Positions 44,264 to 54,046 are shown, counted from the first letter of the stretch. The stretch is DNA of 64,000 nt from CAIVAT01 sp964525995 (GCA_964525995.1 CAZGIM010000001.1:62001-126000), one strand, 5' to 3'. The notes: generated by a model not told the origin, from the letters alone. Program-made: numbers and translations.

Positions 44264-44669
44264 AATTATGACGCAAAAATAAGCAATTTTTTGATCAAAC
44301 AATCCGCAGCAAAGGAGAAAAGATTTTTTTAGTCTGGAATTTGTCTCTCCGATTATTGAAAACTCCCGTCAATTCAGGAAAATGTGCATGATTGTTCGTT
44401 CCGGAATAGTGATGGAAGAACATCCGAAAAACCGGAAAGAAAAATCGAATTTAAAAGATATTACCGGTACTCCAACTTAAATTTGGAACACATACTTTTA
44501 TAAACCTCCAGGAGTACCTGATCCCTGAATATAGCATACATTGGCCGGACTTTATTAACTTTGCACCTAAGATATCCTGACGGTTTTGACCCGTCACAAG
44601 TGAACAAAATCTCCACGGATATTTCATCAGAACATCGAAAAGCCAAATACCATTGAAAATACAGAAAAT
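44264..44669. other. Intergenic region between tRNA-Pro and trxB
   Basis: No credible gene. It holds a TAACTTTG promoter box (44556-44563) for trxB; the remainder includes the 5' flank of the tRNA and A-rich sequence. No other structure found. Confidence 0.6.
44556..44563 (+). promoter_or_regulatory. Candidate -7 promoter box of trxB
   Basis: TAACTTTG matches TAnnTTTG, about 105 bases before the trxB ATG. No clear -33 box. Confidence 0.4.
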
Positions 44670-45605
44670 ATGAGCGAAAATATTGAAAAGGTCCGGTGCC
44701 TGATTATCGGATCGGGACCAGCCGGATATACCGCTGCCATCTATGCAGCCCGCGCTGACCTTAAACCGGTCATTTATCAGGGAATGCAACCGGGTGGACA
44801 GTTGACCATCACTACCGAAGTGGAGAACTTTCCCGGTTATCCGAAAGGGATCACTGGTCCGGAAATGATGGAGGAGTTTAAACAGCAGGCCGTACGGTTT
44901 GGTACGGATATCAGGTTTGGCGTGGTTACCGAAGTCGATTTCTCAAACCGTCCTTTTATCGTGAAGGCCGATGATGGGAAAACCGTGGCAGCCGAAACGG
45001 TGATCATCGCAACCGGAGCATCCGCCCGCTGGCTCGGACTTGAATCAGAGAAGAAATTAATGGGGATGGGGGTTTCAGGTTGCGCTACCTGTGACGGGTT
45101 TTTCTACCGCGGTCAGGATGTCGCTATTGTTGGAGGAGGAGACACCGCAGCAGAAGAGGCGACCTATTTAGCCAAACTGTGCAGGAAAGTTTATATGATC
45201 CATCGCCGCGATGAACTACGCGCCTCAAAAGCTATGCAGCATAAAGTTTTAAGTACCTCCAACATTGAAATGGTATGGAGCAGCGTTCCGGAAGAGGTTT
45301 TAGGCGACGACAGTGGCGTGACAGGAGTAAGGGTGCGCGATGTAAAGACCGGGACATCAAGGGATCTCAGCATCACGGGTTTTTTCGTGGCGATCGGTCA
45401 TAAACCCAATACGGAAATATTTGAGGGCCAACTTGAACTGGATGATCAGCATTACGTGAAAACTAAACCCGGAACCACCCAAACAAACATATCAGGCGTA
45501 TTTGCTGCCGGCGACGTGCAGGATCATTATTACCGTCAGGCCATCACTGCAGCCGGAACGGGTTGTATGGCGGCCATTGAGGCAGAACGGTTCCTGACCA
45601 ACTAA
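44670..45605 (+). CDS. trxB: Thioredoxin-disulfide reductase
   Basis: 311-residue FAD/NADPH flavoenzyme that reduces thioredoxin. FAD-binding GSGPAGYTAA (about 14-23), the active-site disulfide C138-ATC-141 in GCATCDG, the NADPH-binding GGGDTAAEEA (about 156-165) and the second FAD segment GVFAAGDVQD near the C-terminus are all present. Complete and of usual length. It is followed by tandem repeats (45607-45634 and 45671-45722) and then purL. Confidence 0.96.
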   Translation: MSENIEKVRCLIIGSGPAGYTAAIYAARADLKPVIYQGMQPGGQLTITTEVENFPGYPKGITGPEMMEEFKQQAVRFGTDIRFGVVTEVDFSNRPFIVKADDGKTVAAETVIIATGASARWLGLESEKKLMGMGVSGCATCDGFFYRGQDVAIVGGGDTAAEEATYLAKLCRKVYMIHRRDELRASKAMQHKVLSTSNIEMVWSSVPEEVLGDDSGVTGVRVRDVKTGTSRDLSITGFFVAIGHKPNTEIFEGQLELDDQHYVKTKPGTTQTNISGVFAAGDVQDHYYRQAITAAGTGCMAAIEAERFLTN

Positions 45606-45606
45606 T

Positions 45607-45634
45607 TGAGTGAATGAGTGAATGAGTGAATGAA
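45607..45634 (+). repeat. 8-bp tandem repeat TGAGTGAA
   Basis: Three and a half copies of TGAGTGAA directly downstream of the trxB stop. Short-period array of the kind seen again around purL, pckG and the aminotransferase gene. Confidence 0.85.
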
Positions 45635-45670
45635 AATTTAACAGATGTATTTTGAATAAATTTCTTTTTC

Positions 45671-45722
45671 CCTAATGGCTAATGGCCAATGCCTAATGCC
45701 TGATTTGAATTTTGAATTTGTG
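45671..45722 (+). repeat. Degenerate short-period repeats before purL
   Basis: Four imperfect copies of a CTAATGGC-like unit (45671-45700), then TTTGAATTTTGAA (45704-45716), which is the exact reverse complement of the 13-mer TTCAAAATTCAAA found inside purL (46000-46012) and at its 3' end (49544-49556). Confidence 0.8.
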
Positions 45723-45741
45723 CTTCACTAATCCTTAAATA

Positions 45742-48700
45742 ATGATCACCTTTTTCAAGAACCAATCGGTCTATTTTGCTGTAGAAAGCAGCGGAAACAT
45801 CAGTGAATCCGATATCCAAAAATTAAATTGGCTTTTTGGTGATGCGGAATGTATTTCCGAACCCGTGTTGACCGGCACCTTCATCGGCCCGCGCAGGGAA
45901 ATGATCACCCCCTGGAGCACCAACGCAGTGGAGATTACGCAGAACATGGGAATCAACGGGATCACCCGGATAGAAGAGTTTAAAGTTCAAAGTTCAAAGT
46001 TCAAAATTCAAAGTGAAAGACAGGATACTAATCCTGACAGAATTGCAGATACATTAACCTCTGATGCAAAAAATATTGTCAATTGTCAATTGTCAGTTGT
46101 TAATTCTTTTGATCCCATGCTCCAACACCTTTACGAAGGGCTTGACCAGGAGGTTTTTCACATAGTTCGTGAACCCGATCCGGTTAGGTTCATCGAAGAT
46201 GTTGAAGCTTATAACCAACAGGAAGGACTTGCCTTAAGCAACGATGAAATTCAGTATCTGATCAGTTTGAGTCACAGGCTTGGCCGGCGTCTGACCGACA
46301 GTGAGGTTTTCGGATTTTCACAGGTCAACTCGGAACATTGCCGTCATAAAATCTTCAACGGCACCTTCATCATCGACGGTAAAGAGATGCCGGATTCGTT
46401 GTTCGCGCTGATCAAAAAGACGGCAAAGGAGTATCCTAATTTCCTGGTTTCGGCTTACAAGGACAATGTGGCTTTCATCATGGGCCCGGAGATTGAACAG
46501 TTTGCCCCGGTTCGTCAGAATGTAGCCGATTTTTTCACTATCCGGGATATCTCATCCGTCATTTCGCTTAAAGCCGAGACCCACAACTTCCCGACAACGG
46601 TAGAGCCGTTCAACGGGGCAGCCACCGGGTCGGGAGGAGAGATTCGCGACCGGATGGCAGGTGGAAAAGGAAGTATCCCGTTGGCCGGAACCGCAGTATA
46701 TATGACCTCTTGTCAGCGATTGAATGGAGGCCGTTCCTGGGAACTCGATCAGGAACCCCGTCGGTGGCTTTATAAAACTCCCGAAGATATCCTGATCAGG
46801 GCATCAAACGGTGCTAGCGATTTCGGGAATAAGTTTGGGCAGCCCCTGATCTGCGGATCGGTTTATACCTTCGAACATGAAGAAAACGGGCGGACATTCG
46901 GTTACGACAAGGTGATCATGTTAGCAGGCGGGATTGGTTTTGCCCGTAAGGATGACAGTCTGAAAGAGGATCCCGAAGGTGGTCAGCGGATCATCGTGAT
47001 GGGTGGCGACAATTACCGGATTGGAATGGGAGGAGGGGCGGTTTCGTCGGTGGCTACCGGTGAATATGGAAATGCCATCGAACTGAATGCCGTTCAGCGC
47101 TCAAATCCGGAAATGCAGAAACGCGTTTTCAATGCCATCCGCGCAATGACTGAAATGGAGGTGAATCCGATCATCTCGATTCATGATCATGGCGCCGGCG
47201 GACATCTGAACTCCCTGTCGGAACTGGTCGAATCGACGGGTGGTACCATTCGCATTGATGCCCTGCCCGTTGGCGATCCTACATTGTCGGCACGCGAAAT
47301 CATCAGCAATGAATCACAGGAGCGCATGGGACTGGTCATACGCGAAAAAGACCTTCCACTTCTCGAAGAGGTAGCACAACGGGAACGGGCGCCCATCTAC
47401 GAAGCTGGTACGACAACCACTGACCATCAATTGGTATTTATAGATGACCGGAACGGATCAAAGCCGGTAGATTTAAAACTGGAAGATTTCTTCGGTAAAC
47501 CTCCGAAAACGGTGATCGCAGATAAATCGATCCCGACAATCTACTCCCAGATAACGTACGATCAAAACCGGTTGGATATCTACCTGGATCAGGTTTTACA
47601 ACTTGAGGCGGTTGCCTGTAAGGACTGGCTTACCAATAAAGTTGACCGGGCCGTTTCGGGAAAAATTGCAAAACAACAGTGTTGCGGGGCCTTTCAGCTT
47701 CCACTGAACAACCTGGGAGTGGTAGCCTTAGATTATCAAGGCATCAAAGGTATTGCCACCTCTCTGGGGCATGCGCCCGCAGCTGCCCTGATCGATCCGG
47801 TGGCCGGTTCACGTCTGGCCATTGCCGAGGCCCTGACCAATATCATCTGGGCTCCGCTGACCCATGGACTCAAGGGCGTTTCGTTGTCGGCCAACTGGAT
47901 GTGGCCGTGTAAAAATACCGGTGAGGATGCACGGTTGTACGCAGCTGTGAAGGCTGTCAGCGATTTCGCCATAGAATTGGGAATTAATATTCCGACCGGA
48001 AAGGATTCGTTATCGATGACCCAGAAATATCCTGATGGGAAGGTGGTCTATTCTCCGGGAACTGTAATTATTTCGGCGGTCGCAGAAGTTTCGGATATCA
48101 GGAAAGTGGTCAGCCCCGCTCTTTGTGATGAACCGGGCTCAAAGTTGATCTATATTGGATTTTCGAGAGATTCGATGAAACCGGGGGGCAGTAGTTTTGC
48201 CCAGGTACTGAATGCCCTTGGAAATGAAGCGCCAACCATAAAAGATTCTTCCTATTTTATCAGGGCCTTTGACGCGGTCCAGCAATTGATACGCAAGGAT
48301 CTCGTTCTGGCAGGACATGATGTTTCGGCAGGAGGTTTGATCACATCGTTGTTAGAAATGTGCTTCCCGGAAGAGCATATCGGACTGGAACTGAATCTCT
48401 CCATGCTCCAGGATCGCGATACCATCCGGTTGATCTTCAGCGAAAATCCGGGCATCGTAATTCAAATAAAAGATCTTGAAAGCCTACATAAAATATTTAA
48501 AAAGGCCCGGGTCGAATACACCGAAATAGGGACCGTTGTAAGGGAACGAATGATCCGGCTGACCAATTGGGACCAACACCATTCTTTCGATATCGATGCC
48601 CTCCGTGACACCTGGTTCCAAACTTCTTACCTGCTTGACCGGAAACAGTCGGGCGAACAGCTTGCCCTGGAGCGGTTCAATAACTACAAACGCCAACCTC

Positions 48701-49575
48701 TCAGGTTTCATTTTCCTGTTCATTTTACAGGATCCTGTAGCGCCTATTCCATTGATCCGCAGCGGAGAGCTCCATCGGGTATCCGTGCGGCCATCATTCG
48801 GGAAAAAGGGGTGAATCGCGATCGTGATATGGCCTGGGCGCTATATTTGGCAGGATTCGATGTCAAGGACATTCATATGACCGACCTGATCTCCGGCCGT
48901 GAAACTCTGGAGGATGTCAACCTGATTGCCCTGGTAGGCGGATTTTCAAACTCGGACGTTTTAGGATCGGCGAAAGGATGGGCCGGCGCATTTTTATATA
49001 ACGAAAAAGCCAACCTTGCACTTACCAGATTTTTCGACAGGAATGACACCCTCAGTCTGGGTGTATGTAACGGTTGTCAATTACTTGTTGAACTCGGATT
49101 GATCTATCCCGGATTTTACCACCAGGATTCACGCAAGAACCTTCACCCGACCATGTCGTGGAATGATTCGCATAAGTATGAGTGTACCTTCGTAGGCCTC
49201 GACATAGTTGAAAATCATTCCGTTATGTTGCAATCTCTTGCCGGAGCGAAATTAGGAATATGGGTCGCGCACGGGGAGGGTAAATTTAATTTCAGGGAAA
49301 CCGAAAACCGGTATCATATTCCTGCAAAGTTCAGTTATCACGAATATCCCGGGAACCCTAATGGTTCTCAATATGATGCCGCCTGTATTGCATCGCACGA
49401 CGGCCGGCACCTGGCCATCATGCCCCATATTGAGGATTCGATCCTGCCATGGCAATGGCCCCATTATCCGCCCGATCGGAAAATGGATGAAGTTACTCCC
49501 TGGATCGAGGCGTTTGTGAACGCGCGGAAATGGATTACGGCAATTCAAAATTCAAAATCTGGAGATAGGCAGTAG
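45742..49575 (+). CDS. purL: Phosphoribosylformylglycinamidine synthase
   Basis: 1277-residue single-chain FGAM synthase of de novo purine synthesis. It has the N-terminal domain, the AIRS-like synthetase domains (VFGFSQVNSEHCRHKIF near residue 180; TVEPFNGAATGSGGEIRDR near 290) and a C-terminal glutaminase domain with nucleophile Cys in LGVCNGCQLL (about 1115) and catalytic His/Glu in WVAHGEGKF. Odd feature: residues about 80-123, a linker, are encoded by short tandem repeats in frame (FKVQSSKFKIQSE from AAAGTTC repeats; NIVNCQLSVVNSF from ATTGTCA repeats), about 30 residues longer than the linker I remember in relatives. The C-terminal IQNSKSGDRQ is likewise repeat-encoded. The frame is not broken. 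Confidence 0.96.
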   Translation: MITFFKNQSVYFAVESSGNISESDIQKLNWLFGDAECISEPVLTGTFIGPRREMITPWSTNAVEITQNMGINGITRIEEFKVQSSKFKIQSERQDTNPDRIADTLTSDAKNIVNCQLSVVNSFDPMLQHLYEGLDQEVFHIVREPDPVRFIEDVEAYNQQEGLALSNDEIQYLISLSHRLGRRLTDSEVFGFSQVNSEHCRHKIFNGTFIIDGKEMPDSLFALIKKTAKEYPNFLVSAYKDNVAFIMGPEIEQFAPVRQNVADFFTIRDISSVISLKAETHNFPTTVEPFNGAATGSGGEIRDRMAGGKGSIPLAGTAVYMTSCQRLNGGRSWELDQEPRRWLYKTPEDILIRASNGASDFGNKFGQPLICGSVYTFEHEENGRTFGYDKVIMLAGGIGFARKDDSLKEDPEGGQRIIVMGGDNYRIGMGGGAVSSVATGEYGNAIELNAVQRSNPEMQKRVFNAIRAMTEMEVNPIISIHDHGAGGHLNSLSELVESTGGTIRIDALPVGDPTLSAREIISNESQERMGLVIREKDLPLLEEVAQRERAPIYEAGTTTTDHQLVFIDDRNGSKPVDLKLEDFFGKPPKTVIADKSIPTIYSQITYDQNRLDIYLDQVLQLEAVACKDWLTNKVDRAVSGKIAKQQCCGAFQLPLNNLGVVALDYQGIKGIATSLGHAPAAALIDPVAGSRLAIAEALTNIIWAPLTHGLKGVSLSANWMWPCKNTGEDARLYAAVKAVSDFAIELGINIPTGKDSLSMTQKYPDGKVVYSPGTVIISAVAEVSDIRKVVSPALCDEPGSKLIYIGFSRDSMKPGGSSFAQVLNALGNEAPTIKDSSYFIRAFDAVQQLIRKDLVLAGHDVSAGGLITSLLEMCFPEEHIGLELNLSMLQDRDTIRLIFSENPGIVIQIKDLESLHKIFKKARVEYTEIGTVVRERMIRLTNWDQHHSFDIDALRDTWFQTSYLLDRKQSGEQLALERFNNYKRQPLRFHFPVHFTGSCSAYSIDPQRRAPSGIRAAIIREKGVNRDRDMAWALYLAGFDVKDIHMTDLISGRETLEDVNLIALVGGFSNSDVLGSAKGWAGAFLYNEKANLALTRFFDRNDTLSLGVCNGCQLLVELGLIYPGFYHQDSRKNLHPTMSWNDSHKYECTFVGLDIVENHSVMLQSLAGAKLGIWVAHGEGKFNFRETENRYHIPAKFSYHEYPGNPNGSQYDAACIASHDGRHLAIMPHIEDSILPWQWPHYPPDRKMDEVTPWIEAFVNARKWITAIQNSKSGDRQ
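45980..46015 (+). repeat. In-frame AAAGTTC tandem repeat inside purL
   Basis: About five units of AAAGTTC/AAAATTC, including TTCAAAATTCAAA at 46000-46012. It codes KVQSSKFKIQS in PurL. Confidence 0.85.
46074..46108 (+). repeat. In-frame ATTGTCA tandem repeat inside purL
   Basis: About four degenerate copies of ATTGTCA (period 7), coding NIVNCQLSVVNSF in PurL. Different unit from the array at 45980. Confidence 0.85.
49544..49559 (+). repeat. Repeat at the purL 3' end
   Basis: TTCAAAATTCAAAATC; contains the 13-mer shared with 46000-46012 and, inverted, with 45704-45716. It encodes the last residues of PurL. Confidence 0.75.
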
Positions 49576-49596
49576 GGAAGTAAAATCAATGATACA

Positions 49597-50355
49597 ATGA
49601 CAAAGATCGTATTGATTACCGGCGCCACTTCCGGACTTGGCGCTGCAATAGCCCGGAAATTTGCCGAGAACGGTGACCATCTGATCCTTACCGGAAGGAG
49701 GGAAAACCGTCTGGATTCAATCACCAGGGAGCTTATCAAAACATACCATGTTGAAATTTTACCGCTGATTTTTGACGTGCGCAAATTGAAAGAGGTAGAA
49801 GATGCCTTGGAGATACTGCCTGAAAACTGGAGAAACATCGATGTCTTAATCAATAATGCCGGACTTGCGGTCGGACTCAATCCCATTCATGAAGGTGTGA
49901 TCGACGACTGGGAACGGATGATCGACACTAATGTGAAGGGATTGTTATATATGTCGCGGGTTTTCGTTCCTCTGATGGTGGCACGTAAAAAGGGGCATAT
50001 TATCAACATCGGTTCCATTGCCGGGAAAGAAGTTTATCCGAACGGAAATGTTTATTGTGGTTCAAAGTTTGCGGTTGATGCCATTTCCAAAGCCATGCGG
50101 ATCGATCTTTTGCCCCATCATATTAAAGTGACTCAGGTTGCCCCCGGTGCGTTATATACGGAATTCTCGCTGGTCCGCTTTAAAGGAGATAAGGAGAGGG
50201 CAGAAGCCGTGTACAACGGATTCCGGCCCCTGATCGCATCCGATGTTGCCGACGTGGTCTATTATGTAACAACCCTTCCTGAACATGTCAATATCAACGA
50301 CCTGGTCATCATGCCTACCGCCCAGGCCAGTTCCATGCATTTTAACCGGCAATAA
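49597..50355 (+). CDS. YdfG-like short-chain dehydrogenase
   Basis: 252-residue SDR similar to 3-hydroxy acid / L-allo-threonine dehydrogenase YdfG. Cofactor motif TGATSGLG (8-15) with TGRRENR (NADP preference from Arg), NNAG at about 86-89, catalytic S-IGSIAG, YCGSKF (Tyr/Lys) and VAPGALYTEF. The C-terminal NINDLVIMPTAQAS is typical of the YdfG subgroup. It starts 21 bases after purL; the acyl-CoA ligase gene follows after 111 bases. Confidence 0.9.
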   Translation: MTKIVLITGATSGLGAAIARKFAENGDHLILTGRRENRLDSITRELIKTYHVEILPLIFDVRKLKEVEDALEILPENWRNIDVLINNAGLAVGLNPIHEGVIDDWERMIDTNVKGLLYMSRVFVPLMVARKKGHIINIGSIAGKEVYPNGNVYCGSKFAVDAISKAMRIDLLPHHIKVTQVAPGALYTEFSLVRFKGDKERAEAVYNGFRPLIASDVADVVYYVTTLPEHVNINDLVIMPTAQASSMHFNRQ

Positions 50356-50466
50356 GCGGGTTGTATAACCGGTTAGTTTTTTTTTCTGATCCCCATCTCA
50401 CATTTAACTATTTTAATTATTATTGTATAATTTTCTGATTTGCATATCCTTTAATTACCATTTGTT

Positions 50467-52233
50467 ATGGAAATAACCCGCATTTTTGATTTGTTGCCTT
50501 ATATTGAGGCAACTTTTAAACCCAAAAATGATTTTGTTGCTTCGAAAGAAAATGGTGAGTGGAGCAAGTACAGCATCAAACAGTATCGTGAAATTGTCGA
50601 TCACATCAGTTATGGTTTTTTAGAGCTGGGGGTGAAACCCGGAGATAAAATTGCACAGATCAGCACCAACCGGGCCGAATGGAATTTTGTTGATATGGCT
50701 ATCATGCAGGTTGGAGCCGTCCATGTACCTATTTATCCCACCATCAGCGAATCAGATTACAAATACATCCTGAGCCATGCCGAGGTCCAGTACGTTTTCG
50801 TTCTTGGAATAGAACTCCTTCGAAAAATCCAGCATATTTTGCCCGATATTCCGTCGATAAAGGGAGTCTTTACCTATAAGGATTGGAAGGAGGTAAAGCA
50901 TCTGAATGAATTGATTGAGTTGGGAAAGCAGCATCAGAACCCTGAGTTGCTGAATGAACGCCGCGCCGCTGTTGGTCCCCATGATGTCGCAACCCTGATC
51001 TATACCTCCGGAACCACCGGGAACCCCAAGGGAGTGATGCTTTCGCATACCAACATTATTTCTAATTTTCAAGCCGTTTCTTATATTCCTCCCTACGGTG
51101 AAGAGGGAAAAATACTGAGTTACCTGCCGTTGTGCCATGTTTATGAACGCATGATGAATTACATGTATCATTACAAGGGTTATTCTATCTATTATGCAGA
51201 AAGTATTGGCACCATCACAGAGAACCTGTTGGAAATCCACCCCGATATTCTGACGACTGTTCCACGCCTGCTTGAGAAGATATACGACAAACTCCAGTCA
51301 GCCGGTCATAAACTCAAAGGGACAAAACGTGTCATATTCTTCTGGGCGCTTCATCTTGCCCTTCGATATGAGCTGAAGGGGGCTAATGGTTGGTTTTACG
51401 AACTCAAACGAAAGCTCTACGACAAGCTGGTTTACACCAAATGGCGCGATGCACTGGGCGGTAAAAGGATGATCATCGTATCGGGAGGAGCAGCCCTGCA
51501 ACCACGTCTGGCCCGTTTGTTTAGCTGTGCAGGCTTCAAAATTCTGGAAGGATACGGACTCACCGAGACCGCTCCCGTCATTGCAGTCAGTGATTTCTCA
51601 GAACAAGGCATAAAATTTGGCACAGTAGGACCGGTACTCAAGGGAGTCAGGGTGAAAATTAATGACGATGGAGAAATCCTGTGCAAAGGCCCCAACGTGA
51701 TGCTCGGATATTACAAGGAGCCCGAACTGACCCATGAAGTGATCGATGACGATGGTTGGTTTCACACCGGCGACTTAGGCCATATAGAACCGGAGGGACA
51801 ACTTAAGATTACGGGAAGAAAGAAGGAACTTTTTAAAACCTCTTTTGGAAAATATATAAGTCCTGAACCCATCGAAGATAAATTCAAGGAGTCGTTATTC
51901 ATCGATCAGATTGTGGTGGTTGGAGAGAACCAAAAATTCGCGGGAGCTCTTATCGTTCCTGATTTTAACTTCCTGAAATCCTATTGTACAGTCAAAGAGA
52001 TCCCTTTCACCACCCATGAGGAGATGATCAAACTTCCCAGGTTGCGAAAGCGATTCCAGGTGGAGATCAACAAGTATAACAAATTTTTTGGCGAGACTGA
52101 GAAGATCAAGTCATGGGATTTGCTTGATACGGAATGGAGTACCGAATCGGGTGAAATTACACCCACCATGAAACTCAGGAGAAATTTTGTTTGTAAAAAA
52201 TACAAAAATCAGATTGAGGCGCTCTTTAAATGA
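50467..52233 (+). CDS. Long-chain acyl-CoA ligase (FadD15-like)
   Basis: 588 residues. Activates fatty acids to acyl-CoA via acyl-AMP. AMP-binding signature TLIYTSGTTGNPKGVMLSHTN (about 178-198), then the YGLTETAP motif and GWFHTGDLG (Asp for ribose), and the C-terminal GRKKELFKTSFGKYISPEPIE catalytic-Lys segment. The long-chain class is indicated by the length. It is followed after 19 bases by a paralogue, so the two are probably co-transcribed. Confidence 0.92.
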   Translation: MEITRIFDLLPYIEATFKPKNDFVASKENGEWSKYSIKQYREIVDHISYGFLELGVKPGDKIAQISTNRAEWNFVDMAIMQVGAVHVPIYPTISESDYKYILSHAEVQYVFVLGIELLRKIQHILPDIPSIKGVFTYKDWKEVKHLNELIELGKQHQNPELLNERRAAVGPHDVATLIYTSGTTGNPKGVMLSHTNIISNFQAVSYIPPYGEEGKILSYLPLCHVYERMMNYMYHYKGYSIYYAESIGTITENLLEIHPDILTTVPRLLEKIYDKLQSAGHKLKGTKRVIFFWALHLALRYELKGANGWFYELKRKLYDKLVYTKWRDALGGKRMIIVSGGAALQPRLARLFSCAGFKILEGYGLTETAPVIAVSDFSEQGIKFGTVGPVLKGVRVKINDDGEILCKGPNVMLGYYKEPELTHEVIDDDGWFHTGDLGHIEPEGQLKITGRKKELFKTSFGKYISPEPIEDKFKESLFIDQIVVVGENQKFAGALIVPDFNFLKSYCTVKEIPFTTHEEMIKLPRLRKRFQVEINKYNKFFGETEKIKSWDLLDTEWSTESGEITPTMKLRRNFVCKKYKNQIEALFK

Positions 52234-52252
52234 GCAGAAAGATTAAACGCTG

Positions 52253-54046
52253 ATGGCCGAAATATCGAGAATTTTCGATCTTCTCGCACGCTACAGAGAG
52301 GACTACAGCGGAATTCCCGATCTCTTTAATGAGAAAACAGGCGGGAAGTGGCACCATTATTCATCATCCGACTATCTCGAATACTCCCGCCAGATCGCCA
52401 TGGGCTTACTTGCCTTAGGTGTTGGGAAAGGCGACCGGATATCGACCATCCTGGTGAATGGTCCCCACTGGAACTTTTTCGATATGGGGATCCTGATGAC
52501 AGGAGCAGTGTCGGTGCCGATTTATCCGACCATCAGTGAAGAGAATTTCAGGTATATTTTCACCGATGCAAAAATTGATTATTTAATTGTCTCCGACAGG
52601 ATACTTTACAATCGTTTTTACCATGTCCTGCCAGAAATAGGCGCCTTAAAAGGGATATTTACGATTGATGATATCCGGGGCGTCAGAAGTTGGAAGGAAA
52701 TTACTGACCTTGGAAAAAGCCAGGATCCACTCCTGCTGGAGCGTGTCATGGCCGAAGTGTTACCCGACGATCTTGCTACCATCATCTATACGTCAGGAAC
52801 GACGGGGCGTCCCAAGGGGGTAATGTTATCGCACCGGAATTTCGTGTCGAACTTCAAGTCGTTTGCTGAAATTCCACCGCTGAAAAAAAATGACCGGGCT
52901 TTGAGTTTTCTGCCCCTCTGCCATGTTTATGAGCGGATGGCTGGCTATGTATATCAATATTTTGGAGTAAGGATCTATTATGTACGCGATATTGAACAGG
53001 TTGCAGGATATATCAGAGAGGTCAAGCCTCATGGATTTGCAGCAGTTCCGAGAGTTTTTGAAAAGATCTATAACAATCTGGTAAGCAAAGGGAGATCGCT
53101 ACCGGTTCCCGCCCGGATCCTGTTTTTCTGGGCGCTTCGTCAGGGCCATAAATTTGAGTTGAATCATGCCCGGGGCCGGATCTATGATGTTAAGCTGTCG
53201 ATCGCCAATATGCTTGTTTTTAGCTGGTGGCGGCGGATGATGGGGAACCATCTGAAATTTATAGTTTCAGGCGGGGCAAGTCTCCACCCCAAGCTCACCC
53301 GTCTTTTCTGGGCTGCCCGGATTCCGGTACTCGATGCCTATGGATTGACGGAAACCTCCCCGGGTATCACCTGCTACCGGTTTGAACCGGACGGGATGAA
53401 GTTTGGCACGGTCGGACCGTTACTTTCCGGTGTACAGATACGAGTTGCCGACGACGGAGAGATACTGGTCAAGGGTCCCAACGTCATGCTGGGATACCTG
53501 AACCGCCCCGAAAAAAATGAAGAGGTTTTCGATGCCCAAGGATGGTTCCACACCGGCGATATCGGGGTTTTGGAGGATGGAAAGTTTTTGAAAATCACGG
53601 ATCGAAAAAAAGAAATATTCAAAACCTCCGGGGGAAAATCGATTGCACCCCAGCCCATTGAACAACGGATAAGAGAGAGTCCCTTTATTGAGCATATCAT
53701 GGTGGTGGGGGAGAACCGCAACTATGTCGCTGCCCTCATCGTACCCAATTTCGAATATCTGAAAAGCTGGTGTGCCGTAAAACATATTGCTTTCGGCAGC
53801 AAGACCAAGGCCATCCATAATTCCCGTATCATCCGCAGGATCAGACAGGAAGTTGAGCGGTTCAACCAGGATTTGGGGCAATTTGAAAAGATCAAGAAAT
53901 TCAGGATTCTTGACGAGGAGTGGTCCGCCGGAACAGGAGAGATATCACCGACGCTGAAACCACGCCGGAAGTTCATTTTGGAGAAATACCGGGATCTGAT
54001 TGAGGAAACCTACCGCTCCGATGAATACGACTACCGTTCGGAGTAG
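52253..54046 (+). CDS. Long-chain acyl-CoA ligase, second copy
   Basis: 597 residues, clear paralogue of the preceding gene by length, domain layout and matching segments. AMP-binding core TIIYTSGTTGRPKGVMLSHRN, AYGLTETSP, GWFHTGDIG, DRKKEIFKTSGGKSIAPQPIE. A tandem pair may differ in chain-length or in membrane versus soluble supply. Its stop codon (54044-54046) abuts the stop of holA on the other strand (54047), so there is no space for a terminator between them. Confidence 0.92.
   Translation: MAEISRIFDLLARYREDYSGIPDLFNEKTGGKWHHYSSSDYLEYSRQIAMGLLALGVGKGDRISTILVNGPHWNFFDMGILMTGAVSVPIYPTISEENFRYIFTDAKIDYLIVSDRILYNRFYHVLPEIGALKGIFTIDDIRGVRSWKEITDLGKSQDPLLLERVMAEVLPDDLATIIYTSGTTGRPKGVMLSHRNFVSNFKSFAEIPPLKKNDRALSFLPLCHVYERMAGYVYQYFGVRIYYVRDIEQVAGYIREVKPHGFAAVPRVFEKIYNNLVSKGRSLPVPARILFFWALRQGHKFELNHARGRIYDVKLSIANMLVFSWWRRMMGNHLKFIVSGGASLHPKLTRLFWAARIPVLDAYGLTETSPGITCYRFEPDGMKFGTVGPLLSGVQIRVADDGEILVKGPNVMLGYLNRPEKNEEVFDAQGWFHTGDIGVLEDGKFLKITDRKKEIFKTSGGKSIAPQPIEQRIRESPFIEHIMVVGENRNYVAALIVPNFEYLKSWCAVKHIAFGSKTKAIHNSRIIRRIRQEVERFNQDLGQFEKIKKFRILDEEWSAGTGEISPTLKPRRKFILEKYRDLIEETYRSDEYDYRSE

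Noticed and set aside
44451..44789. 112-codon ORF overlapping the trxB start on the minus strand
   Set aside because: Overlaps trxB and its promoter; composition and lack of a motif argue against coding.
45980..46108. Frameshift or sequencing error in purL
   Set aside because: The frame is continuous and all catalytic motifs are intact on both sides.
50752..51240. 162-codon ORF antisense to the acyl-CoA ligase
   Set aside because: Shadow of a conserved gene; no family signature.
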